Shown piece after piece: positions 50,456 through 62,400 of a DNA stretch of 64,000 nt (the first letter of the stretch is position 1; each line of letters begins with the position of its first letter). The position numbers and the translations under genes were made by a program. The notes beneath the pieces are model-generated. The model searched no databases and had not been told where the DNA came from. It saw only the letters and a program-made list of their open reading frames with translations. The stretch is from the NCBI RefSeq assembly GCF_036226745.1, contig NZ_CP109013.1, positions 558,001 through 622,000 of the forward strand, written 5' to 3'. This DNA comes from Streptomyces sp. NBC_00683 (lineage in GTDB: Bacteria > Actinomycetota > Actinomycetes > Streptomycetales > Streptomycetaceae).

Positions 50456-53400
50456 TCAGGAAAGGCCGAGTTCGTTGTCGATCAGGTCGAAGATCTGGTC
50501 GTCGGTCGCCACGTCGAGATCGACGCCCTGGTCGGGTCCGGTCACCGCAACGAGGGTCTCGGCCCACTTCGCCGTCAGCGCTTCGAGTCGCGCGGCCACC
50601 TGCACCCGTACCTTGTCGTCCGTGGATGTCCGGGCGAGGGTCTGCTCGAGCCGGTCAAGTTCGGCGAGCGCCGCCGGGACCACGGCTGTGTCCGTCGGCT
50701 GGAGCAGGTCGCGCAGGTGGTGCGCGAGCACTGTGGGAGTCGGGTGGTCGAAGACAACCGTGGCGGGGAGCCGCACACCGGTGGACTCGGCCAGGCGGTT
50801 ACGCATCCGGACTGCGGTCAGCGAATCGAATCCGATGTCGTTGAAGGCCTGGTTCACCTTGATCGTTTCGTGCGCTGCGTGCCCGAGTACGTGTGCCGCG
50901 TCGCTCCGGACGAGTTCCACGAGGAGGCGGGTCTGCTCGGCCTCGCCGACCGCAGCGAGTCGTCGTGCCAGGGTCTGTCCGCTTCCGTCGGCCACGGCCC
51001 GTGCGGTCTTCCTCGGGGCTCGGACGAGTCCGCGCAGGAGCGGTGCCAGTTCTCCGGCCGCCGCCTGCTTACGGAGGACGGCGAAGTCGAGCTTCGTCGG
51101 CACCAGCAAGGCCTCTTCGGATTGCAGCGCACTGTCGAACAGCGCCAGCGCCTCGGCGGACGACAGCCCTGCCTGGCCACTGCGTGCCATACGGCCGAGT
51201 TCGACGTCGTCCAGGTGTCCGGTCATGCCGCTCGCCTCGGACCACAGGCCCCACGCCAGCGACACCGCAGGCAGACCCTGTTCCCGCCGTGTGCGTGCCA
51301 GCCCGTCCAGGAAACCGTTCGCCGCCGCGTAGTTGCCCTGACCGGCATTGCCGAGGACGCCGGCGCCGGAGGAGAACAGCACGAACGCCGACAGGTCCAG
51401 TTCACGCGTGAGTTCGTGAAGGTGCCACGCAGCATCGGCCTTCGGGCGGAAAACAGTGTCGACGCGTTCCGGAGTCAGGGACGAGAACACTCCGTCGTCG
51501 AGGACTCCGGCGGTGTGGACGACGGCGGTGAGGGGGTGCTCGGCCGGGATCCCCGCCAGCACATCGACCAACGCCTCACGGTCACCCGCATCCGCCGCAA
51601 CCACCTCCACCCGCGCACCCGCAGCCGTCAGCTCCTCGACCAACTCCGCCGCACCCTCGGCCGACGGACCACGACGACTCACCAACACCACACTGCGCAC
51701 ACCATGCACACCCACCACATGCCGGGCCACCAACCCGCCCAACGTCCCCGTACCACCCGTGATCAACACCGACCCCGAACGATCAAGAACCCCACCGGAA
51801 CCCGACGCCTTCCGAGGCACCCCGGCCCGCACCAACCTCGGCACGAACACCTCCCCCGCCCGCACCCCCACCTGCGACTCACCCGACGCCACCACACCCG
51901 ACAACAACCCGGCCACACCCGCCACCGAGCCACCATCCACATCCACCAACACCACCCGACCCGGCTGCTCCAACTGCACCGACCGCACCAACCCCCACAC
52001 CGCAGCCCCCGCAGGATCACCAGCCGCGGCATTCCGGGTGAGTACGACGAGGGGACGAGTGCCCGGATCCGATTGATCCGTTCGGCGCTGGATTTCAGCG
52101 AGAGCCCTGATGACCAGGTCGCGCGCTGCCTGCGTGCCCGGTGTCGGCTGCTCGGCCGTCAGATCGAGAATGTCCTCCGGCGGCAGCGTCACCGCACCCG
52201 GAGCGTGCATCACATCGACCGGGTGCCAGTCCACGCGGTAGAGCGAGTCCCGCACGGTGGTGTCCGCGCCGGCCGAGTGATCGGTACGCACGGAGCGGAG
52301 CAGGAGTGACCCGATCTCGGCGACGGGCTGGCCCGTGCCGTCCGTGAGAGTGAAGGACACACCACCCTCGCCATCAGCCGGTTTCGCATGCACACGCAAG
52401 GTTGTGGCGCCGACCGCGTGCAGAGTGACGTCGTTCCAGGCGAAGGGCAGGAGTACCTGACCCGGTTCGGCCGTCGGTGCCGCCCCGAAGTTCGCTGCTT
52501 GAAGGGCCGCATCCAGGAGTGCCGGGTGCAGCCCGTACTTGACCGCCTCGGGCACCAACGCTTCCGTCAAGGCCAGCTCCGCGAACACCTCACGGCCCCG
52601 CCGCCACGCGGCACGCACCCCCTGGAACGCCGGACCGTACGCGTATCCCTGCTCCGCCAACCCCTCGTAGAACCCCTCCACCGACACCGACTCCGCACCC
52701 TCCGGAGGCCACGACTCGAAATCGAACGCAGGTTCTTGGGCCGCCGCCGACAACAGACCGTCGACGTGCCGGTCCCACGGTGTCTCAGGACCGGAATCCT
52801 CGGGCCGGGAGTAGATGTGCAGCGGCCGGCGACCGACCTCATCCGCTCCGCCCAGTCCGACCCGGAGCTGCACCGCACCGTGCGCGGGAAGAGTGAGCGG
52901 AGACTCGATCACCAGCTCTTCGATGGTGCCGAGTCCGGCCTCCTCCCCGGCACGCAACGCCAGTTCCAGGAACGCCGCCCCCGGCAGCAGGACACTGCCG
53001 GACACCGCATGGTCGGCCAGCCAGGGCTGTGCGCGCAGGGACAGTCGGCTGGTGAACAACTCGCCACCCGAATCGGGTAGTCCGACCACCGCTCCGAGCA
53101 GCGGATGCTCCGCCGCCGTCAGCCCTGCTGACGACACGTCGCCCGCACCCTGCGGAGCCTCCAGCCAGTAGTGCTGGTGCTGGAAGGCGTACGTGGGCAA
53201 CTCGACTCGAGGGGAACGCGGTTCACCGTACGCAGTCGACCAGTCGACTCGAACTCCACGGACGAACAACTCCGCGACGGACAGGAGAAGGCGGTCCAGT
53301 CCACCGTCGTCGCGGCGGAGTGTGCCGGTGACGACGTTCGGCGCCTCAAGGGTCGCGTCGAGGGTCTCCTGAACGCTGTGCGCAAGAACGGGATGCGAAC

Positions 53401-56400
53401 TCACCTCGACGAACGCCCGGAAGCCCTCCGCAACGAGAGCCGCGGTGGCATCGGCGAACCGCACCGTCTGCCGCAGATTCCGGAACCAATATCCGCCGTC
53501 CAGCTCCGTTCCCTCCACCCAACGACCGTCCACCGACGAATACATCGGGATGGTCGCCGAACCGGGCTTCAACCCTGCAAGCACATCGGCCAACTCGGCC
53601 TCGATCAACTCGACATGGGAGGTATGGGACGCGTAGTCCACCGGCACCCGCCGAACCCGGACACCCTGTGATTCGTACTCGGAGACCAACCGGTCCAACG
53701 CCTCGGGATCACCCGCCACCACCACCGACGACGGACCGTTGACCGCGGCCAACTCCACACCGTCACCCAGCCGCACCTCCTCTGCCGGAAGAGCAACCGA
53801 AACCATCCCGCCACGGCCGGCCAGACCACCCGCGATCGCACGGCTGCGCAACACCACCACCCGGGCCGCGTCCTCCAACGACAACACACCCGCCACATGA
53901 GCAGCCGCAATCTCACCCTGCGAATGCCCCACCACCGCATCCGCCCGCACCCCGAACGACTCCCACACCCGCGCCAACGCCACCATCACCGCAAACGACA
54001 CCGGCTGCACCACATCCACCCGGCCCAACGACACAGCACCCTCAACACCCCGCACCACATCCAGCACCGACCACCCACTCACCCCCGCCAACACACCACT
54101 GACCTCCGTCAACGCCCGCGCAAACACCGGCGACGAATCAAGCAGATCGCGGCCCATCCCCACCCACTGCGAACCCTGCCCCGGAAACACAAACACCGAC
54201 CGACCCGACACATCCGCCACACCCGACACCACACCAGGCCCCACACCACCACCCGCCAACACCGACACACCAGCCAACGCACCACCACGACCCGCAGCCA
54301 CCACCACCGCACGATGGGCAAACGTGCCGCGCGTCGTCGTCAGCGCGTGTCCGATCGCTGTGTCCGGCAGATCCTGATGCTCACGCACGAACGACTCCAG
54401 GCGTTCCGCCTGGCCCCGCAGCCCCTTCGCCGAGGCGCCGGAAATCACCCACGGCACCACGGCAGGCTCCGGATCACTCGCCTCGGGCACCACAGCCACC
54501 TCGGAAACAACCGGGGCCTGCTCCAAAATCACATGCGCGTTCGTACCGCTCACACCGAACGCCGACACACCCGCCCTGCGCGGACGGTCCACCCCCGGCC
54601 AGGACCGAGCCTCCGTCAGCAACTCCACAGACCCCGACGACCAGTCCACCTTCGACGACGGCTCATCCACATGCAGCGTCCGCGGCAACACACCATGCCG
54701 AATCGCCTGCACCATCTTGATGATCCCCGCAGCACCCGCCGCAGCCTGCGTATGACCGATGTTCGACTTCACGGAGCCCATCCACAGTGGCCACTCCTCG
54801 GGGCGGCCCTTCCCGTACGTCGCCAGAAGTGCCTGCGCCTCGATCGGATCGCCCAGCGGGGTGCCCGTGCCGTGCGCCTCGACCGCGTCGACATCTCCAG
54901 GTGACAGGCGCGCGCCGGCCAGCGCCTGGCGGATCACCCGCTCCTGCGACGGACCGTTCGGCGCAGTGAGTCCATTGGACGCACCGTCCTGATTGACGGC
55001 GGAACCCCGCACCACCGCCAGAACCTCATGCCCCAGCCGCTGCGCATCGGACAACCGCTCCACCAGCAGCATGCCGACACCTTCCGACATGCCGAATCCG
55101 TCGGCGCCCTCGGCAAATGCCTTGCTGCGGCCGTCGGTGGCGAGCCCGCGCTGCCGGCTGAAGCCGACGACTCCTTCCAGCGTCGACATGACGGATACAC
55201 CGCCTGCGAGCGCGAGCGAGCATTCCCCGTTACGCAGTGCCTGCACCGCCAAGTGCAGCGCGACCAGCGACGACGAGCAGGCGGTGTCCACCGTCAGCGC
55301 GGGGCCCTCCAGTCCCAGGGTGTACGAGACGCGGCCGGAGAGGACGCTGCCCGCGTTGCCGGTCACGAGGTAGCCCTCGTCGGCCTGGCCCGCCGTTTCG
55401 CCCGTTCCGTAGTCCTGGCCGTGAGTACCGACGAACACGCCGGTGGGGGTGCCCTTCAGCGACGTCGGGTCGATGCCCGCGCGCTCGAGTACCTCCCACG
55501 ACACCTCCAGCAGCAGCCGCTGCTGCGGGTCCATCGCCAGCGCCTCACGCGGGTTGATCCCGAAGAACCCGGCGTCGAAGCCTCCGACACCCTGCAGGAA
55601 TCCGCCACCGCGGACGTACGTCTTCCCCGGCGCATCGGGGTCCGGATCGTAGAGACCGTCCAGGTCCCAGCCCCGGTCGGCGGGCAGGCCGGTGATGACG
55701 TCGCCGCCCGTCTCGACCAGCTGCCACAGGTCCTCCGCCGATGACAGTCCACCCGGGAAGCGGCATCCCAGTGCCACGATCGCGATCGGCTCGTCGGCCG
55801 GAGATCCCGCTGTGTGGGAGGAAGTGGCAGCGACGGTGGGACCGTGCGGCTGCTGGTCTGCGGCCTCCTCGCCGAGCAGTTCGGTGCGCAGGTGCTCGGC
55901 AAGTTCGGAGGCGGTCGGGTAGTTGAAGACCAGGGTGACGGGCAGCCGCAGGCCGGTGGCCGCGGTGAGCCGGTTGCGCAGCTCGACCGCGGTGAGCGAG
56001 TCGACTCCCAGTTCCTTGAACGCCCGTTGTGCTTCGATCGCGTCGGCCGTGGCGTGGCCGAGGACGGCCGCGGCGCCGGTGCGTACCAGATCGAGCAGCA
56101 CATCGAGCTGCTCGGGCACCCCGAGCGCGGCCAGCCGCCGTTTCAGTGTCGAGGCGCTGTCGCTGCCGGCCACGGCGTCACGTCGCACCACGCGCCGCGT
56201 CGGCGCAGGCACCAGGTCGCTCAGCAGGGCGGGAATCTCCGCGCTGTCGCGTACGGCGGCCAGGTCCAGCCGGATGGGGACGAGGGCCGGACTGTCGCTC
56301 TCCAGCGCGGCGTCGAACAGGGCGAGCCCTTGCTCGGCGGAGAGCGGCCTCGTACCCGCTCGGGCCATCCTGGCCAGGTCGGTGTCGCTGAGCCGTCCGC

Positions 56401-59400
56401 CCATGCCGGCGGACTCCGCCCACAGTCCCCAGGCGAGGGACACGGCAGCAAGTCCCTTCGCGCGCCGGTGCACGGCCAGGGCGTCGAGGAAGGCGTTACC
56501 GGCCGCGTAGTTGCCCTGGCCCGAGCCGCCGAAGGTGGAGGAGGCCGACGAGTAGAGGACGAACGCCGTCAGGTCCAGGCCCTCGGTCAGCTCGTGCAGA
56601 TGCCACGCCGCGTCCACCTTGGGCCGCAGCGCGGTGTGCCACCGCTGCGCGTCCAGCTCTCCGATCACGCGGTCGTCGACCACGCCCGCCACATGGACCA
56701 CCGCGGTCAGCCGGTCGGAGACAGCGGCCACGATCCGCGCCAGAGCTTCGCGGTCCCCCACATCGGCGGCCACCGCACTCACGCGGACGCCGGATGCCGA
56801 CAACTCCTCCAGTCGTTCGTCCGGCAGTCCGGACCGGGACACCAGCACAAGCTCGGCCACTTCGTGGGAGCGGACGAGGTGATCGGTGACGAGCCGGCCC
56901 AGACCGCCGGTGGCGCCCGTGACCAGCACGGTGCCTCCCGTCAGTCGCGGGCGCTCCGGCGGAGCGGGTGAGTGCGCACGCCTGAGACGGGCTACGAGCG
57001 TCTGCCCTCCGCGTACCGCCACCTGCGGTTCGTCCCGCAGCGCGCCGCCGAGTCCGGCTGCGACCGTCTCCTCGTCGAATCGTTCCACCTCAAGCAGTCC
57101 GAACCGGCCGGGATGTTCGGACTGGGCGGTGCGGACGAGGCCCCGGACCGGTTCCTGGACCAGGTCGTCGCGGCGCGTGGCGACCACCAGACGGGACGCC
57201 TGGGTCCGGGGATCGGCCAGCCACTCCTGCAGCACGCCGAGGACGTTCAGCCCGACCTCGTGCACCTGCTCAGGAATCGTCCGGTCCGCAGAGCCGTCGG
57301 GAGCCCTGAGAACCACCACGGGGGGTACGGAGGATTCGGACGCTCCGAGACCCGAGTGGAACGCCCAGAGCGGCGTGTCGGCTGTGACCGGAGGAGCGGG
57401 AACAGCGGGAACCCACGCGACCTCGTAGAGAGAGCCGCCCAGTTGAGGAGCAGAGACGCGCAGGCGCGCCGGATCGACGGGCCGCACGGTCAGCGCATCT
57501 ATGTCGAGGACAGAAGCGCCTGTGTCGTCGGCGGCGCTGATCGACACCGTGTCGGGGCCCGCCGGAGCCAGGACGACACGAAGGGACCGGGCTCCGGTTG
57601 CGTGGAGCCGGACACCCGCCCAGGAGAAGGCCAGCCGGGGGCTGTCCGGGTCGGCGAAGAAGTCCGACACGGCGAGCGGGTGCAGGGCGGCGTCGAGCAG
57701 CGCGGGATGGATTCCGTAGCCGTCGGTTTCGTCGGACGTACCCGCGCCGGACTCCGGGAGCCGCAGTGCCGCGTATACGCGCCCGTCCTGTACCCAGGCC
57801 GCTTCGACGGCCCGGAACGCCGGACCGTAGTCGACGGTCAGACGGTCGTAGAAGCCGTCCAGGTCGACGGGCCGGGCGCCGGCGGGCGGCCACGACGTGA
57901 GATCTGCCTGTACGGGGGACGGCTTCGACGACGCCGTCAGGAGGCCGGTGGCGTTTTCGCTCCAGTCCTCGTCGGCGCCTGACCGGGTGTACACCCGCAC
58001 CACCCGTGCGCCGGGGCCTTCCGCTTGTTCCACGGTCATCTGGAGGTCAACGCCTCCGCCGTCCGGGACGACGATCGGCGCGGAGATCGTCAACTCGTCC
58101 ACGACCGGTACCCGCAGCCGCTCACCCACATGGCACAGCATGTCCAGCAGCGCCGTACCGGGCAGCAGCATCAGACCGCCTACGCGATGACCGTCCAGCC
58201 AGGGGTGCTCGCGCTGTGTCAGACGCCCTGAGAACACGCTGCGTTCGGTATCCGCCACCGTGATCGCGGCTTGCAGGAGCGGGTGGCCCGCTTCCTCCAG
58301 ACCGACTGCGGCGAGGTCGCCTGCTCCGAGCGACGGTTCGAGCCAGTAGCGCTGACGCTGGAAGGCGTACGTGGGCAGCTCGACGCGGCGCGGGACCGGT
58401 TCGCCGAAGGAGGTCGACCAGTCGACGGGGATCCCTCGGACGTACAGCTCCGCCGCTGACAGCAACAGACGGTCCAGCCCGCCGTCGTCACGGCGCAGCG
58501 TCCCTGTCACGACGCTCGGCGTCCGAGCACTCGCGTCGAGGGTCTCCTGAACGCTGTGCGCAAGTACGGGATGCGAACTCACCTCGACGAACGCCCGGAA
58601 GCCCTCCGCAACGAGAGCAGCGGTGGCGTCGGCGAACCGCACCGTCTGCCGCAGATTGCGGAACCAGTAACCGCCGTCCAGCTCCGTTCCCTCCACCCAA
58701 CGACCGTCCACCGACGAATACATCGGGATGGCTGCCGACCCGGGCTTCAACCCTGCAAGCACATCGGCCAACTCGGCCTCGATCAACTCGACATGGGAGG
58801 TATGGGACGCGTAGTCCACCGGCACCCGCCGAACCCGGACACCCTGTGCCTCGTACTCGGAAACCAACCGGTCCAACGCCTCGGGATCACCCGCCACCAC
58901 CACCGACGACGGACCGTTCACCGCGGCCAGCTCCACACCCTCACCCAGCCGCACCTCCTCAGCCGGAAGAGCAACCGACACCATCCCGCCACGGCCGGCC
59001 AGACCACCCGCGATCGCACGGCTGCGCAACACCACCACCCGGGCCGCGTCCTCCAACGACAACACACCCGCCACATGAGCAGCCGCAATCTCACCCTGCG
59101 AATGCCCCACCACCGCATCCGCCCGCACCCCGAACGACTCCCACACCCGCGCCAACGCCACCATCACCGCGAACGACACCGGCTGCACCACATCCACCCG
59201 GCCCAACGACACAGCACCCTCAACACCCCGCACCACATCCAGCACCGACCACCCACTCACCCCGGCCAACACACCACTGATCTCCGTCAACGCCCGCGCA
59301 AACACCGACGACGAATCAAGCAGATCGCGGCCCATCCCCACCCACTGCGAACCCTGCCCCGGAAACACAAACACCGACCGGCCCGACACATCCGCCACAC

Positions 59401-62400
59401 CCGACACCACACCAGGCCCCACACCACCACCCGCCACCACCGACACACCAGCCAACGCACCACCACGACCCGCAGCCACCACCACCGCCCGGTGCTCCAG
59501 ACCCGCCCGCCCCACAGCAAGCGAATGACCCACCTCGGCAACCGTCACGTCCGAACGCCCGACGAAGGTCCGGAGCCGTTCGGCCTGGGCCCGCAGGGCA
59601 TCCGCCGTGCGGGCCGACACCACCCACGGCACGGCGGCAGGCTCGGAGGCGGGTGCTGCTGTTTCCTGTGGCTCTCCGGACACGAGCGCGGGGGCCTGCT
59701 CCAGAATCACGTGAGCGTTCGTGCCGCTCACACCGAACGAGGAGACACCCGCCCTCCGCGGACGGTCCACCTCCGGCCACGGCCTGGACTTCGTCAGCAA
59801 CTCCACAGACCCCGACGACCAGTCCACCTTCGACGACGGCTCATCCACATGCAGCGTCCGCGGCAACACACCATGCCGAATCGCCTGCACCATCTTGATG
59901 ACACCCGCAGCACCTGCCGCAGCCTGGGCGTGCCCGATGTTCGACTTCAACGACCCCAACCACAGCGGCTGGTCCTGCGCACGGTCCTGCCCGTAGGTCG
60001 CCAGCAGAGCCTGCGCCTCGATCGGGTCACCCAGCGTCGTCCCGGTGCCGTGGCCCTCCACCGCATCGACGTCGGCGACCGACAGCTCTGCGCCCGCCAG
60101 TGCCTCGCGGATCACCCGCTCCTGCGACGGACCGTTCGGCGCTGTCAGACCGTTCGACGCACCGTCCTGGTTGACCGCCGACCCACGGACGACCGCCAGA
60201 ACCTCGTGCCCCAGCCTCCGTGCGTCCGAAAGCCGTTCCAGGAGCAGCACACCGGCGCCCTCGGACCAGGCAGTGCCGTCGGCAGCCTCGGCGTAGGGCC
60301 TGCATCGGCCGTCTGCCGCCAGGGCGCGCTGCCGGGAGAACTCCACGAAGGACGTCGGCCGGGACATCACGGCCACGCCGCCGGCCAGGGCCATCGCGCA
60401 GTCGCCGTTGCGCAGCGCCTGCGCCGCCAGATGCAGCGCCACCAAGGACGACGAGCACGCCGTGTCCACGGTGACGGCAGGGCCCTCCAGACCCAGCGTG
60501 TACGCGACGCGCCCCGACGCCACACTGCCCGCGTTGCCCGTGCCCAGGTAGCCCTCGAGACCGTCGGGGACGCGGGCGAGCCCGGTGGCGTAGTCGTGGT
60601 ACATCACACCGCTGTAGACGCCCACACTGCTGCCGTGCAGTGACGTGGGATCGATGCCCGCGCGCTCGAACACCTCCCACGACACCTCCAGCAGCAGCCG
60701 CTGCTGCGGATCCATCGCCAGCGCCTCACGCGGGGATATGTCGAAGAATCCCGCGTCGAAGGATCCCGCGTCGTGCAGGAAGCCGCCGTGTCTGGCGTAC
60801 GACGTGCCCACGTGCTCGGGATCCGGGTCGTAGAGGCCGTCCAGGTCCCAGCCCCGGTCCGCAGGGAACGGGGAGATCGCGTCCACACCGTCGGTGACGA
60901 GTCGCCACAGGTCGTCGGGGGACGTGACTCCGCCGGGCAGCCGGCAGCCCATGCCCACGATCGCAATGGGGTCGTCGCTCGGGTCCGTGCGACGGGCGCG
61001 GACGGCGGGTGCGGCGGCGGAGGCGCGGCCGAGGTGGTGGCCGCCGAGGAGTCGCACGCGGAGGTGGCGGGCGACCGCGGCCGGGGTCGGGTGGTCGAAG
61101 GCCACGGTGACCGGGAGGTGCAGGCCGGTGGCCGAGGTGAGGCGGTTACGGAGTTCGACGGCGGTCAGTGAAGTGAATCCGAGGTCCTTGAACGGCCGGT
61201 CGGCGCGTACGGCGTCACCGGGTTCCTGTTGTATTCGGCCGACCTCGTCGCGAACGAGGTCGAGAAGGAGACGGTCCTGGTCGGCCTCGGCGAGACCGGT
61301 GATGAGCCGGCGCAGCTCCGCCGATGTCGTGTTGTCCGGTGCGGAGTTGCGTGCGGGGGCATCGATCAGACCGCGCAGGGGTGGCGCGATGGTGGCGGGG
61401 TCCAGGGTGGCGCCGCCGAGGGCCTCGTTGTCCAGACGCATCACGATGAGCGACGTCCGGTCGGCGAGGTGCGCGGCGTCGAACATCGCTGTGCTCTGCT
61501 GCTCGGTGAGGCGTCCGAGACCTGCCGGGGCGGCCCGGCCGTCCCCTTCGTACGGGCCTGTGCGCAGGGAGAGGGCGGGGAGACCGCGGGCCGCCCTGTG
61601 CTGGATGAGGGCGTCGAGGAACACGCCGGCTGCCGCTTCCTCGGCATGGTCGGACGAGCCGAGCACACCGGTGGCCGAGGAGTGGACGACGAAGGCGGAC
61701 AGGTCGGTGTCCACGGTGAGTTCGTGGAGGTTGAGCGCGCCTTCCAGGGTGGATTTCAGTCCGGGGGGAACCGCGCCCGGCGTGTGGACGACGGCGTCCG
61801 GCCGGTGCCCCGGGCGGGACAGCAGGGCGGCGAGAGCGCTCCGGTCGGCGATGTCGCAGGCCGAGAGGGTCACCTCGGCGCCGTGCGCGGTCAGTTCGGC
61901 CGCGAGCGCGGCGGCTGTACGGTCCCCTGCGCCCCGCTCGCTGATGAGGAGCAGGCGGCGGACTCCGTGGCCGCCGACGAGGTGACGGGCCACGGTGGCT
62001 GCGGTCGGGCCGTCGGCGCCGGTGACGAGCACTGTCCCCCGGGGGGCGAAGGTGGCGGGCTGCTCGGGATCGGCGACCGCGGACACCCGTGAGGCCCTCG
62101 GGCGCAGGGGGACGCCCGAACGTACGACGACCTGGGGTTCTCCGGAGGCCAGCGCGTCGGCCAGGGCGGGCGACGGGTCGTCGTCCTCGATGTCCAGGTC
62201 GATGAGGACGAGGCGGCCGGGGTGCGCGGCCTGGGCGCTGCGGACGATGCCCCACAGGGGTGCCTGGATCAGGTCGGTGACGTCGTCCTCGGCCCCGACG
62301 GCGACGGCCCCTCGGGTGGCGATGACGAGGATGGAGGCGGATGTGCGGTCGTCGTCCAGCCACGCCTCCAGTTGCGCGGTGAGTGCGCGGACGGTGTCCT

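Noticed and set aside
42310..59487. Near-identical repeats as a CRISPR array or mobile element
   Set aside because: They lie in frame inside PKS AT and KR domains, are 0.5-0.9 kb long and have no short spacers, transposase or terminal repeats.
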